Source: Deltaproteobacteria bacterium
GTDB lineage: Bacteria; UBA10199; DSSB01; JACPFA01
Length of the DNA stretch: 41,656 nucleotides
Assembly: GCA_016183235.1 (NCBI GenBank)
Contig: JACPFA010000049.1
Span: 1-41,656 of the forward strand
Direction: 5' to 3'
The notes beneath the pieces were generated by a model, which did no database searches, was not told the DNA's origin, and was given only the letters and a program-made list of their open reading frames with translations. Positions 8,701 through 15,893 of this stretch are shown here, piece after piece (the stretch's first letter is position 1; every line of letters starts with the position of its first letter). The position numbers were made by a program, and so were the translations under genes.

Positions 8701-9035
8701 TCAATAACCCTCTGCCCTCCGATACCTTCAACAATAATGCCATCTTGATCCTCTGAGTTATCGAAGCTTAGGTTGGAAGAAAGTAATGTGTTGGTGTAAA
8801 GAGGGATCTTAGTGTGGCAAAATTTTGGATTCTCAGAACCCTTTAGATTAAAACCATCCACCTGGCGACGAAAGGAATCATTGTAGGCATGGTCATCAAG
8901 GCTTGTTTTAACGGGGCAAATTTGACCATCGCTACCACCACCTTCAGGAATCACCCAACCCGCAAGAGTTGGTTTTAATCCAGTAAGGCAAAAAAGGACA
9001 ATTAAACAAACATACCCAATCCTTTTAGGATTCAT
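5748..9035 (-). CDS. Large secreted calcium-repeat (TSP type 3) surface protein with beta-helix and C-terminal anchor
   Basis: About 1095 residues. The start at 9035 is supported by an AAGGAGC Shine-Dalgarno sequence and gives a clean signal peptide (MNPKRIGYVCLIVLFCLTG...TLAG). An N-terminal part of about 300 residues looks like a right-handed parallel beta-helix (repeated NxFxNNxGxGVxL-type turns). Then come dozens of DTDGDGxxDxxED-type units, thrombospondin type 3/EF-like calcium-binding repeats, interrupted by Cys pairs (DPCPxNxxPxC). The C-terminus has GGCSL, a hydrophobic helix (FFGWTLILALGMLIPYGL) and a basic tail, resembling Cys-based C-terminal sorting signals of the MYXO-CTERM/Synerg-CTERM kind. 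Inferred role: calcium-stiffened cell-surface or adhesion protein. Its 3' end overlaps mutL. Confidence 0.85.
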   Translation of the reverse strand: MNPKRIGYVCLIVLFCLTGLKPTLAGWVIPEGGGSDGQICPVKTSLDDHAYNDSFRRQVDGFNLKGSENPKFCHTKIPLYTNTLLSSNLSFDNSEDQDGIIVEGIGGQRVIDVSAISSGCAITVKKGTRVTFKNVIIRGSGGDGLCGKADFVNVENSKFEENKGVGLNLEGNQGAVTNIIADRNGTGLKISGTKYTVTGSTFKNNTGSGVVLDNALNEVSKNNFFDNGEQALVSPGDNFKPLIESGIKLPGGQFDVLIKFDTDVERVELYRTHPKDGVTLIGEKKSSDFTSRTVHFIFDASTGEEVFAIAFLKDTSTSAMSNIHNLSEFNTNTDIDCSAGPTEPGTNLVRNCSIGAGSPELQDTDCDGVKDNQEDKNKNCQWDPSEGESDAVNSDSDGDDLFDGQEDKNKDGVFQEATETNPNDEDTDGDTIPDGTEDFNKNGVKNSKESDPTKADSDDDGIPDNLEDKNANGQWDEGQETKAFHADTDLDGKADNEEDKNKNGQVDPGESDPKKLDSDGDTLPDGSDLCPTDPDTTCSKPCIPGEIPDDSIDTDFDGIADRYEDWNHNCVIDANETDPRKSDTDADGSNDRLDPCPKNSEPSCKSACVPGAQVAPTYDPDGDGAPLVDEDKNHNCLKDGNESDGYDPDTDKDGINDGIEIANGLDPTKQDSDNDSLNDGDEDLNKNGKVDPGETDPKNPNSDGEGLDDATDPCPTNADPECSNQCIKGQIPSENKDADGDGVANKFEDLDHDCIRDGNEMSATSNDTDGDGILDGIEDSNANGIVDAGETDPKKTDTDNDGIPDSTEDLNKNGQVDPGETDPRLADTDGDGAKDGQDSCPLNSDPDCQFECVPGVAASNPFMDSDGDGLTNKTEDINLNCVLDFGETDQGNADSDGDGLPDGLEDKNKNGAVDPGETNPRNSDSDGDGISDGLEDKNHDGFVAQDECDPTKGDTDGDGLSDFHEDKNKNGLTDDGETACYLNDSDFDGINDGQEDANKNGKCDPGETCANSDDTDGDGAKDGQELAQGTDPLINRPDDLKQLVDKGGCSLNTLTMGTNAPFFGWTLILALGMLIPYGLKRGYASHSQTTRGTDH

Positions 9036-9061
9036 AATGGGCTCCTTGTATTTTTTTAACA

Positions 9062-9685
9062 TCAAAAAAATTTATAAGCGACACTTACATTCACGCTGTG
9101 TTGGCTGCTGAACCCAGCTTGTGTAGTGGGGTCTCCCTCTCTTGGTGCAGGGATATCAACTGTATTCAACGCAATCCCATAGGCATAACCTATATCAACA
9201 TGAAGATCTTCAGTGCCCGTTCGAATCACAAGCCCTGGCCAAACCCGGGTTAATAAATCATCTTCAAATTCATAAGGGAATGGAGCATTAACATCATATG
9301 TGCCGTTTAGAATATTAAAGGCGAAATGTAATTGAGCCCCTATGCCAAAGTGCTCGCTAGGTTTCCATAAAATGTCGCCCCCTGCCCAAATAGCCCATTC
9401 TAGAGGGTCGCTATCAGCCGCCGAACTTTTGCGATTATTGGCCCTAAAAATATTAAGCGATCCGCCTAAACCAGCATCTAATTCTAATTGATCCTTGAGA
9501 TAATTGTATTTGGCCATGAGACGAAGGATATGTTCGCTATAACTAGGCCCTGGGTCACCAATGTATTTCACCGCTGTTTGGTTAAGACCGCCATCAATAC
9601 CAGGCAAATAAGAAATTTCTGCTTTAATTCCGTGTAGACCGTCGCCCATATGCTTAGCTCCTTGTAAGGTAGGGCCGTTATGCAT
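9062..9685 (-). CDS. Outer-membrane beta-barrel-like protein, probably 5'-truncated
   Basis: A 207-residue protein of alternating amphipathic strands (LRLMAKYNYLKDQLELDAGLGG, FGIGAQLHFAF, LHVDIGYAYG) ending SVNVSVAYKFF. The terminal Phe is the usual signal for BAM-dependent outer-membrane insertion. It has no signal peptide: the ORF opens in what looks like mid-barrel, and an in-frame TAA lies 21 bases upstream of the ATG. A P3 palindrome begins about 75 bases further upstream. I infer that the 5' part (signal peptide and first strands) was lost, making this a remnant. It ends 26 bases before the start of the TSP3-repeat gene. Confidence 0.55.
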   Translation of the reverse strand: MHNGPTLQGAKHMGDGLHGIKAEISYLPGIDGGLNQTAVKYIGDPGPSYSEHILRLMAKYNYLKDQLELDAGLGGSLNIFRANNRKSSAADSDPLEWAIWAGGDILWKPSEHFGIGAQLHFAFNILNGTYDVNAPFPYEFEDDLLTRVWPGLVIRTGTEDLHVDIGYAYGIALNTVDIPAPREGDPTTQAGFSSQHSVNVSVAYKFF

Positions 9686-9759
9686 AAAGCCCTTTTGGTT
9701 TTTTTAGAAGCTCCCCTATCCGCGCTTAAACTAACCTATGTAAATTAAACCGCTTTTTG

Positions 9760-9940
9760 TTACTAACCAGTCGGTTGTATGGGCTACAGATTGCGAGGGT
9801 TATGGAGCGAGACAAGGAAGATGAGCAAAAAGCGCGGAGGCGTAGCCATAGCTACGCTGAGCACTTTTTGTGAAATCTGACGCAAGTCGCAGCCCATAAA
9901 CCGAAGTAAGCTGTAGCCCATACAGCCGACTGGTTAGTAA
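9760..9940. repeat. P3 palindromic element, copy 1
   Basis: Arms 9760-9789 and 9911-9940 are 30-bp inverted repeats with one mismatch (TTACTAACCAGTCGG...). The centre carries a nested hairpin GCGTAGC-cata-GCTACGC. It fills the 363-base gap between the barrel remnant and the lipoprotein-like gene; the rest of that gap (9941-10048) shows nothing recognisable. Confidence 0.8.
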
Positions 9941-10048
9941 GACTGGCTGTAAGTCGGAGGTTCTGGTTTTAAGTTGCTTATTTTTTTTGTAACAATTCTA
10001 GGGAGTTTGGGTGACGGAGGGGTGTGATTCAAGAAACATCGTATTTAG

Positions 10049-11563
10049 CTAAGGGCGTTGGAGGGTGTAGCTTTTTTGCATAAGCTTGGGGGTTTCTAAA
10101 CTATTATCTAAGTATTGAAAAACAATCGTATCGGTTGCGCCGTTACTTTGAATACGCACTTGCACCGATTCATACTTGCCGGCATTGCCAGGAATGTTTG
10201 TAAAAAAATCACCCGTATTAATCTCGTTACCTTCGTTATCGTACAACACAGCTTGTAGCCCCCGCTCATTTGAGACGGCTACAATGCTATAATCGCCGTT
10301 TGGGCTCGTGGCTGCATCGACATTATAAATGGGGTGAAAAACCGAAACGGGTTGGTTTCCACTGGCATTACCATCATAGTCAAAACGGCGATAAGACAAA
10401 AATCCAGCCGAACCATAAACCATAAAACTATCGAGGGTGTTGCTTTGAGTTGCCAAATTTAAGTAGTCGCCCGTGCTTTCGATGCCAGTGAGGATGGGAT
10501 CGCTGGTTTCAGGAGACACCCCCGCCATGCGATAAACGGAGAGAACTTTGTTTGCACCAGCCGTGGTTAAAAGCCATTGACCTTCTGACAAAGGACTTAT
10601 CGCAACATTCGATAAACCATTAGCCAAGGTGAATTCACCGGATTGGACAAGCTGCAGACCCTCATTATAAAGGCCCATTTTAATGAGGTTACCCCCTAAA
10701 TAAGCCACGACGAGCAAATGCTGTTCGTCGGTCGCTTCATTATTTAAAATTGCAGTTCGGACTTGTAAGGACTTAACCGGAGCTTCAACGGTATCGGCCT
10801 CTGCTAAAATGTCTTCTTGGTTTAGGCCGCCTGTTTCTGCATTAGCGGAAAGAACGCGCACCGAAACATTTTTAGCATGGGTTTCGTTGAGGTTGTCAGA
10901 AGCTAAAAAAGCTATGGCTAGTGAACCATTGGGTAAGGTTTCGAGGGATGTGCTCAATAAAGTTTGGTTACTACTATAAAGATGGTGAGTTTTATCTGGC
11001 GTAGACAAGGCCAAACCTTTAAAAGCTTGGTCATATTGTGCCCACGCAGCAACCGGCCCCTGATTTGTAAAAGCTAATTTGTGATCATTGATCGTTTCGG
11101 CTGGTAAAGCAGCGTTGACTTGACGGGTTTCTCCTTCGGTAAGGAGGGAGGAATAATCGGTAGTTGAAGCGGATGCAGAACCGGTATCAGCACAACCGGT
11201 CAACGTTGAGGTCCCAGTTAGAAGCCCTAGCATTCGCACCCAAGGATTTTTGGCGAACAGTGCAATGGCAAGGCCTGCCACGGTTACTTCTCCAGCGTAG
11301 GGATGGGATGTGGGGCGGCTTGACGTAGGTGGAAGTGCAACTCCACGGGACAATTGAACTGCGTAGGATCGCTGGATCCATGCTTCCGCAGGGATGAAAC
11401 CCCGGCCTTCTGTCATCCCTACCTTCGCAGGGATAACACCCCGTCCTTCTGTCATCCCTGCGGAGGCAGGGATCCAGAGTTTTTGGGTAACTACGTTTGC
11501 AATGCTAGTCCCTATTTCTGAAAAAAAATCTATTGTTGTCGATATGGGGTCAATTCTAACCAT
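10049..11563 (-). CDS. Lipoprotein-like protein of unknown function with REP-encoded N-terminal insert
   Basis: 504 residues, family not recognised. A lipobox-like LTGC (Cys at about residue 124) follows a hydrophobic region (VAGLAIALFAK...MLGLLTGTST), so an outer-membrane lipoprotein is plausible, perhaps starting at the internal Met near 11233. The remaining 380 residues alternate short beta-strand-like blades (GQWLLTTAGANKVLSVYRM, SIVAVSNERGLQAVLYDNEG), suggestive of a beta-propeller. Residues about 30-65 (IPASAGMTEGRG, IPAKVGMTEGRG, IPAEAWIQ) are a read-through of REP-3 DNA and not a natural domain. The gene diverges from the aminotransferase across a 111-base gap. Confidence 0.6.
   Translation of the reverse strand: MVRIDPISTTIDFFSEIGTSIANVVTQKLWIPASAGMTEGRGVIPAKVGMTEGRGFIPAEAWIQRSYAVQLSRGVALPPTSSRPTSHPYAGEVTVAGLAIALFAKNPWVRMLGLLTGTSTLTGCADTGSASASTTDYSSLLTEGETRQVNAALPAETINDHKLAFTNQGPVAAWAQYDQAFKGLALSTPDKTHHLYSSNQTLLSTSLETLPNGSLAIAFLASDNLNETHAKNVSVRVLSANAETGGLNQEDILAEADTVEAPVKSLQVRTAILNNEATDEQHLLVVAYLGGNLIKMGLYNEGLQLVQSGEFTLANGLSNVAISPLSEGQWLLTTAGANKVLSVYRMAGVSPETSDPILTGIESTGDYLNLATQSNTLDSFMVYGSAGFLSYRRFDYDGNASGNQPVSVFHPIYNVDAATSPNGDYSIVAVSNERGLQAVLYDNEGNEINTGDFFTNIPGNAGKYESVQVRIQSNGATDTIVFQYLDNSLETPKLMQKSYTLQRP
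11370..11477. repeat. REP-3 cluster inside a coding region
   Basis: Three units of the kind TTCTGTCATCCCT...GCAGGGAT, with GGATCC at the outer edges (GCTGGATCCATGC on the left, GCAGGGATCCAGAG on the right). The unit recurs at 12911-12942 and 40305-40420. Here it is read in frame by the gene on the minus strand, giving the familiar translated repeat signature IPAxAGMT. Confidence 0.8.
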
Positions 11564-11674
11564 GGATTTTCCTTTGTAGATGTTGTAGGCCGATATCGTT
11601 CAATTTTAACAAAGGTTGTCAATATTTTACCCGCTTCTTTTCCCAAACGATTAGCAAATGCATGTCCTGAGCGC

Positions 11675-12808
11675 ATGCGAAGGATCAGGTCTTTTTTGGC
11701 CATGGATATTTTAGAGGCAAGCCTTACCTTAGGTACCCAAGGCCACTCGGTGATTTCACTCGCCCTGGGCGAACCGGATCTAGACCCTCCTAAAATTGCC
11801 ATCCAGGCCTTGCAAAAGGCCTTGGCCCGCAAAGTGACTAAATACACCCATTCCCAAGGCACGTTAGAATTAAGGCAAGCCATAACAGAGCACTATCGCA
11901 AAAAGTATGGAGTTAGAATCAGCCCGGAACGGGTGGTTGTTACTCCTGGCACCAGCCCGGCCATGCTCATCGCGCTCGGGGCCTTGCTTGAAGTGCGTGA
12001 TGAAGTTTTATTGTCGGACTTGCATTATCCTTGTTACCCCAACTTTCTTTATTTCCTGGGGGCCAAACCTCGTTTTATAAAAACGCAAAGCAAAAACGGT
12101 TTTCATTTTACACCAGAGCAAGCCCGTCAAGCATTGCGACCCAAAACCAAAGCCCTTTGGATCACCTCCCCTTCTAATCCCACGGGGCACGTCTTATCCG
12201 CAAACACCTTGGCGCAATTTGCAAAATTAAAAAAATTTATGATCTCCGATGAAATTTATCATGGGCTTACCTATGAGGCAAAAGAACATTCTATTTTAGA
12301 ATTTACGGACCAGGCCTTTGTGTTTAACGGATTTTCAAAGGCCTATGCCATGACCGGTTTTCGATTAGGTTACGTGATTGTGCCGGATGCCTTTATTGAA
12401 CCCATCCGCAAACTGCAACAAAGTTTTTATATTTCGACCAACTCTTTTGTGCAGGCCGCAGGTTTAGCGGTATTGCAAAAAGGCGCGGTGGCCCAACGCC
12501 ACATTCGAAAAATCTTTATGCAACGCCGCAAGGTTATTTTATCAGAATTAGCGGCCTTGGGAATGAAAGCGGCGGTTGCGCCCCAAGGGGCTTTTTATGT
12601 TTTGGTGGATGTTCGAAAGTGGACCAACGATTCTTATAAATTCGCCTTTGATTTATTAAAGCAGGCCCATGTGGCGGTGACACCAGGCATAGATTTTGGC
12701 AAAGCCGGCCTTGGCTACATCCGCTTTTCCTACGCCAATTCCATCACCAACATCAAAGAAGCCTTTAAACGCATCGGAAAATTTTTACTCACAAATCGTC
12801 GCACCTAA
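11675..12808 (+). CDS. Class I/II PLP-dependent aminotransferase (aspartate aminotransferase-like)
   Basis: A 377-residue fold-type I aminotransferase. Visible landmarks are Asn168 in SPSNPTG, Asp192 and Tyr195 in SDEIYHG (pyridine N and O3' contacts), Lys222 in GFSKAYAMTGFRLG (Schiff base) with Arg230 binding phosphate, and a C-terminal YIRFSYAN Arg for the substrate carboxylate. This layout matches the aspartate/aromatic aminotransferase subgroup; substrate cannot be fixed from sequence. The start at 11675 lacks a strong Shine-Dalgarno sequence. The stop codon TAA at 12806-12808 lies inside the terminus of a large composite palindrome (ACCTAAAAAGCG), which probably acts as its terminator. 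Confidence 0.9.
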   Translation: MRRIRSFLAMDILEASLTLGTQGHSVISLALGEPDLDPPKIAIQALQKALARKVTKYTHSQGTLELRQAITEHYRKKYGVRISPERVVVTPGTSPAMLIALGALLEVRDEVLLSDLHYPCYPNFLYFLGAKPRFIKTQSKNGFHFTPEQARQALRPKTKALWITSPSNPTGHVLSANTLAQFAKLKKFMISDEIYHGLTYEAKEHSILEFTDQAFVFNGFSKAYAMTGFRLGYVIVPDAFIEPIRKLQQSFYISTNSFVQAAGLAVLQKGAVAQRHIRKIFMQRRKVILSELAALGMKAAVAPQGAFYVLVDVRKWTNDSYKFAFDLLKQAHVAVTPGIDFGKAGLGYIRFSYANSITNIKEAFKRIGKFLLTNRRT

Positions 12809-13304
12809 AAAGCGAGCGAGGTGCCCTTGCAGGTGACTTAGCTTTGCCGACCCGGCGCTCCATCGCCGACCCTCATGGGGCTAGCCGGCACGGAAGCCTT
12901 CCGCGTTGTCCATCATGGGTCCCTGCCTTCGCAGGGATGACATGGGCCTCGGCTTTCCATGCCGGCTAGCCCGCATGGGGGCCCCGGCGCTTCCGCGGTG
13001 GGTCGGCAAAGCTAAGTCACCTGCAAGGGCACCTCGCTCGCTTTTTATATAACTCTAAATATTTGAGTAGATATAAAAAGTTTGACTGAAGTGGGCTAAG
13101 GGTGTTGTCGAGAACCTGTAGCACAGGAGTAAAGCCGTAGGAGGTTCAAAAAATCTTATTATTTTTTTGAATTAGAGGATGACGAAGGAATACTCTAATT
13201 CAATTAAAAATAAAAGATTTTTTGGACCGAGTAGGCTTTACGGGTGCGGGTTCTCGACAACACCCTTAGCCCACTTCAGTCAAACTTTTTAGGTACGACG
13301 ATTT
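12793..13304. repeat. Composite P1-linker-P2 palindromic element, copy 1
   Basis: An outer inverted repeat (12793-12811 and 13286-13304, 18 of 19 positions paired, AAATCGTCGyACCTAAAAA) encloses two giant hairpins. P1 is 12807-13046, with about 45 perfectly paired outer bases (AAAAAGCGAGCGAGGTGCCC...) around the P1 core, and a REP-3 hybrid in the loop (12911-12942). P2 is 13075-13290, with 38 perfectly paired bases (AGTTTGACTGAAGTGGGC...) around nested palindromes. They are joined by an AT-rich mini-palindrome centred on AAATATTT (13042-13079). The left terminus overlaps the last codons and stop of the aminotransferase gene. The rest of the gap to 13481 shows no further structure. Confidence 0.9.
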
Positions 13305-13481
13305 ACACCCAGGGGTGTCAAATTTTCCTACACTTTATTCCAATTTTGACACACTCCTCCATATTATTTTTTTCCTTACTTGTTTATAAGTATTTGCAAT
13401 TATTAAGTAATAATCAAATTTTAGCTTGTTGGCCTTTTTGGCACAAGTTTTGCTCTACCCATTAAGGTGGAGAACTTTGAA

Positions 13482-14108
13482 ATGCTAAAAAGGTTATTGG
13501 GTTTAGGGATATTATTAGTCACGTTCTTATTGACACCTCATCAAAAGGGCCTCGCTCAAACTCAACAATTGAAGGTCAAAGAATTTTCGGGAAGGATCAT
13601 GAATATTCAGGTCAATCCCATTGTGTGCCCACAATGTTTGGTGACCTGCAGTAACGAAGATGGAATTGCCGAAGATGATGAAGTCCCTTTGTGTTTTTCG
13701 ATCAAGCAAGCCGAATGCCAGGGCGAGAGTGGCAATTTAACGCCCGCCATGGAGATTGAAGTTTGGTTAGAACCAGTGGGCGAAAACAAACCAGTTAAGT
13801 TGGTCATGATTACCACTCACAATTTATATTTGCCTTTAAAGATGAATACCAGCACTCGCTATGTTGATTTGAATTTGCCGAATTTGGTGGCAAGCATGGC
13901 TGAGGTGGAATTTAATAGCAAAGGCATTCAAACAAAATTTATTACAACCAACGTGCCAGCCTTAGGGGACGTGATTATTGGAGCTAAGATGCAACCCTTG
14001 CGAGGCGCTGAAGGTAACCGTGAAGTTTCCGACTTGAGTTCAGATGAAAAATATGGTTCTAATGTGGTCGAAAGGGTAATTGTTACTCCCATTGGGGTAA
14101 GAAAGTAA
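13482..14108 (+). CDS. Secreted cysteine-containing protein of unknown function
   Basis: 208 residues, family not recognised. ATG at 13482 is chosen because AGGTGGAG lies 9 bases upstream; a GTG at 13467 would overlap that site. The protein begins with a signal peptide (MLKRLLGLGILLVTFLL...GLAQ). After it comes a short domain with four Cys (VCPQCLVTC...VPLCFSI plus AEC), then a beta-rich region, perhaps an immunoglobulin-like or periplasmic binding fold stabilised by disulfides. The stop overlaps the start of the next gene (TAATG), so both are translated together. Periplasm or outer surface is the inferred location. Confidence 0.7.
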   Translation: MLKRLLGLGILLVTFLLTPHQKGLAQTQQLKVKEFSGRIMNIQVNPIVCPQCLVTCSNEDGIAEDDEVPLCFSIKQAECQGESGNLTPAMEIEVWLEPVGENKPVKLVMITTHNLYLPLKMNTSTRYVDLNLPNLVASMAEVEFNSKGIQTKFITTNVPALGDVIIGAKMQPLRGAEGNREVSDLSSDEKYGSNVVERVIVTPIGVRK

Positions 14109-14515
14109 TGCGAGTTCTAGTTATTTTTATTATTACATTGTTGGTTTCCTCCACGCTTTCCGCGCAAATCGATAAAAAGACAGGTTTTATGGGGGATCCG
14201 GCTGCTAAGCGCGGTGGGCTTATTGGCTACGACGAAGGTCGCAAACAAGCCAAGCTTGATAAAGAGGCCGGTAGCCCGGCGGCGTCTAAAAATGCAGAAT
14301 CCTTTAACCATCCTGAAAAATTTCATCGTGCTGAATATGGGTCGCAAGCCAGTTTTATTTTGGCTTTTAAAAGGGGATTTTTAATTGGCTATAACGAAGT
14401 TTATTCTGGCAAAAAGATTGATCCCAAAAAGTTAGAACAAGGGATTGATCAACACGCTAATGCGCAAAACAAGCCCACCTATCATCGTGTCAACGTTGTT
14501 GACGATGCCATGTAA
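14108..14515 (+). CDS. Small secreted protein with two RGxxIGYxE motifs
   Basis: 135 residues, family not recognised. Signal peptide MRVLVIFIITLLVSSTLSAQ. The mature part has two copies of a similar segment, KRGGLIGYDEGRKQA and KRGFLIGYNEVYSGK, about 60 residues apart, suggesting an internal duplication. It is highly charged and ends HRVNVVDDAM. One-base overlap with the previous secreted protein gene indicates a two-gene operon whose products may act together outside the inner membrane. It ends 16 bases from the convergent toxin gene with no visible terminator between. Confidence 0.68.
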   Translation: MRVLVIFIITLLVSSTLSAQIDKKTGFMGDPAAKRGGLIGYDEGRKQAKLDKEAGSPAASKNAESFNHPEKFHRAEYGSQASFILAFKRGFLIGYNEVYSGKKIDPKKLEQGIDQHANAQNKPTYHRVNVVDDAM

Positions 14516-14531
14516 TTGTGGCTTACAAAGT

Positions 14532-15323
14532 TTATTTTTTCCGTGCAAACTTCTTTTGCTGCTGAAGCGAGGTTGCCAGGGCTTTTGTTTCTTGAAGAGG
14601 CGCAAGTAATTTTTCGTATGCAAGAAGACGATGAATCAATTCTTGTCTTAAAAGTTCAATGCGCGTGTAAGCTTCATCAATGGTAAGTTTAGCTTTTGGC
14701 AATAAAAAAGCGCATGCCTCTTTGCGCAAATGGCTACCTTTTAGGCTGATCAACAAAGATTCTGTATTGAGTCCAGCATCGAACGGCTTGCCCAATTTTA
14801 TTAATTCTTCAATGTTCCATTTTGGGATTCTTTCTAAGATCCAATCGAGATCAAAGAGATCTTTTTCCGAAGCCCTACTCACTAAACATGCAACTTTCAT
14901 TGCAAGCAACGTGGAAATGTCAGCAAAAACAAAATTTTCTTGGCTTTTCTTTGATTGACCTACTCGAAAAAGATTTTCATCCAATACGATATCGATCGTA
15001 AATTCATGCCGCTCTATTTTTGCTAAAGTTCGAAAATATCCTGCTGAAGTTCTCTCATGAGAAAAAACTGCGCCCTTCTCTTTGAGACTTCGAACGGCGC
15101 GCAAAGCAGCTTGCCATGCAAATTCATCTTGTGCAAAAAGATCAAGATCATCAGAACGACGGTGTTTGGCATAAAAGCCGGCCAAGGCTGTTCCACCAAC
15201 CAGCCAAAGACCATCGGGGCAAAATGCAAAGATGTGAGCTAAAGCTTTATGTAAAGCAAAAGGCACGGCAAGCCGTGAAAGCGTTGGCAGGGGCGCTATA
15301 TTTAAGAGTGATAAAGTGGCCAT
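14532..15323 (-). CDS. AbiEii/AbiGii-type nucleotidyltransferase toxin
   Basis: A 263-residue nucleotidyltransferase of the AbiEii (DUF1814) family, toxin component of a toxin-antitoxin/abortive-infection pair. The core motif LVGGTALAGFYAKHRRSDDLDLF has the GGTAL and SDDLDLF blocks with metal-binding acidic residues. Further conserved are HEFTIDIVLD and the LLAMKVACLVSRASEKDLFDL helix with its Lys, Arg and Asp. ATG 15323 is preferred; an in-frame ATG at 15383 would overlap the antitoxin by more. With 15323 the overlap is 22 bases, giving tight translational coupling. The family transfers nucleotides to a target RNA such as tRNA; the target here is unknown. Confidence 0.85.
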   Translation of the reverse strand: MATLSLLNIAPLPTLSRLAVPFALHKALAHIFAFCPDGLWLVGGTALAGFYAKHRRSDDLDLFAQDEFAWQAALRAVRSLKEKGAVFSHERTSAGYFRTLAKIERHEFTIDIVLDENLFRVGQSKKSQENFVFADISTLLAMKVACLVSRASEKDLFDLDWILERIPKWNIEELIKLGKPFDAGLNTESLLISLKGSHLRKEACAFLLPKAKLTIDEAYTRIELLRQELIHRLLAYEKLLAPLQETKALATSLQQQKKFARKK

Positions 15324-15751
15324 AAAGTTTCTAGTTCTGAACGACGCTTGGGTTTGATAAATTTTTTGTAATGAGGAAAGCATTCTAAAACTTTTTTTCC
15401 AATCACAAAAGAAGCTTCATGAAAGCCAAGCACTTGAACTAATCTGGCAAGTGCTGGCAAGCGACTTTCGCGCAATGCAGCCACAAAACTTTCCATGCTT
15501 GGATAAAGTTGATCCCACAAAAATAAAGTGTTGAATTCATCAAGCGAAGGAACCGTTTCGATCAGTTCAGCCGGGGAAAATCCAAACGATTGGGCCAAAT
15601 GAAAAAGTGTTTTGGTTTCAATGTTAAGCAAAGGACTTTTGCCGCGAAACCATTTGGAAACGGCAGCACGTGACACGCCAGCACCTTCAGCAATTTGGGC
15701 TTGGTTCAATTTTTTTGAAACAATTATATTTTTAAGTGTTTGTAAATACAT
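15302..15751 (-). CDS. XRE-type HTH antitoxin/repressor
   Basis: 149 residues. The N-terminal 60 residues form a lambda-repressor-like helix-turn-helix (KLNQAQIAEGAGVSRAAVSKWFRGKSPLLNIETKTLFHLAQSFG). The C-terminal part (AALRESRLPALARLVQVLGF...FIKPKRRSELETLWPLYHS) is of unknown fold and probably contacts the toxin. It overlaps the AbiEii toxin gene by 22 bases. A perfect 28-bp palindrome lies 11 bases upstream of its start (15763-15790), the expected site for autorepression. This differs from the classical AbiEi antitoxin, which has a winged helix, so the pairing is an XRE-AbiEii variant. Confidence 0.82.
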   Translation of the reverse strand: MYLQTLKNIIVSKKLNQAQIAEGAGVSRAAVSKWFRGKSPLLNIETKTLFHLAQSFGFSPAELIETVPSLDEFNTLFLWDQLYPSMESFVAALRESRLPALARLVQVLGFHEASFVIGKKVLECFPHYKKFIKPKRRSELETLWPLYHS

Positions 15752-15762
15752 ATTTTTATAAT

Positions 15763-15790
15763 AAATTTGTTAACTTAAGTTAACAAATTT
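15763..15790. promoter_or_regulatory. Perfect 28-bp palindromic operator of the toxin-antitoxin operon
   Basis: Each half reads AAATTTGTTAACTT and the two meet at the centre without a spacer. It sits immediately upstream of the XRE gene and is AT-rich enough to overlap promoter elements. The symmetry and place suggest binding by a dimer of the XRE protein. It is also 50-100 bases upstream of the divergent phosphatase gene, which it might co-regulate. Confidence 0.75.
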
Positions 15791-15893
15791 AAAAGACTTC
15801 GTCAAGAAGCAACTTTTTGTAAAATTTACATTGTCTTGAATGCCATACAATTATTATTTGGATTATCTTGGGTACCATGCTAACTCAAAGCCC

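Noticed and set aside
13244-13465. 73-residue open frame
   Set aside because: It begins in the arm of the P2 palindrome and has no signal or domain pattern; the region is intergenic before a gene with a good ribosome site.
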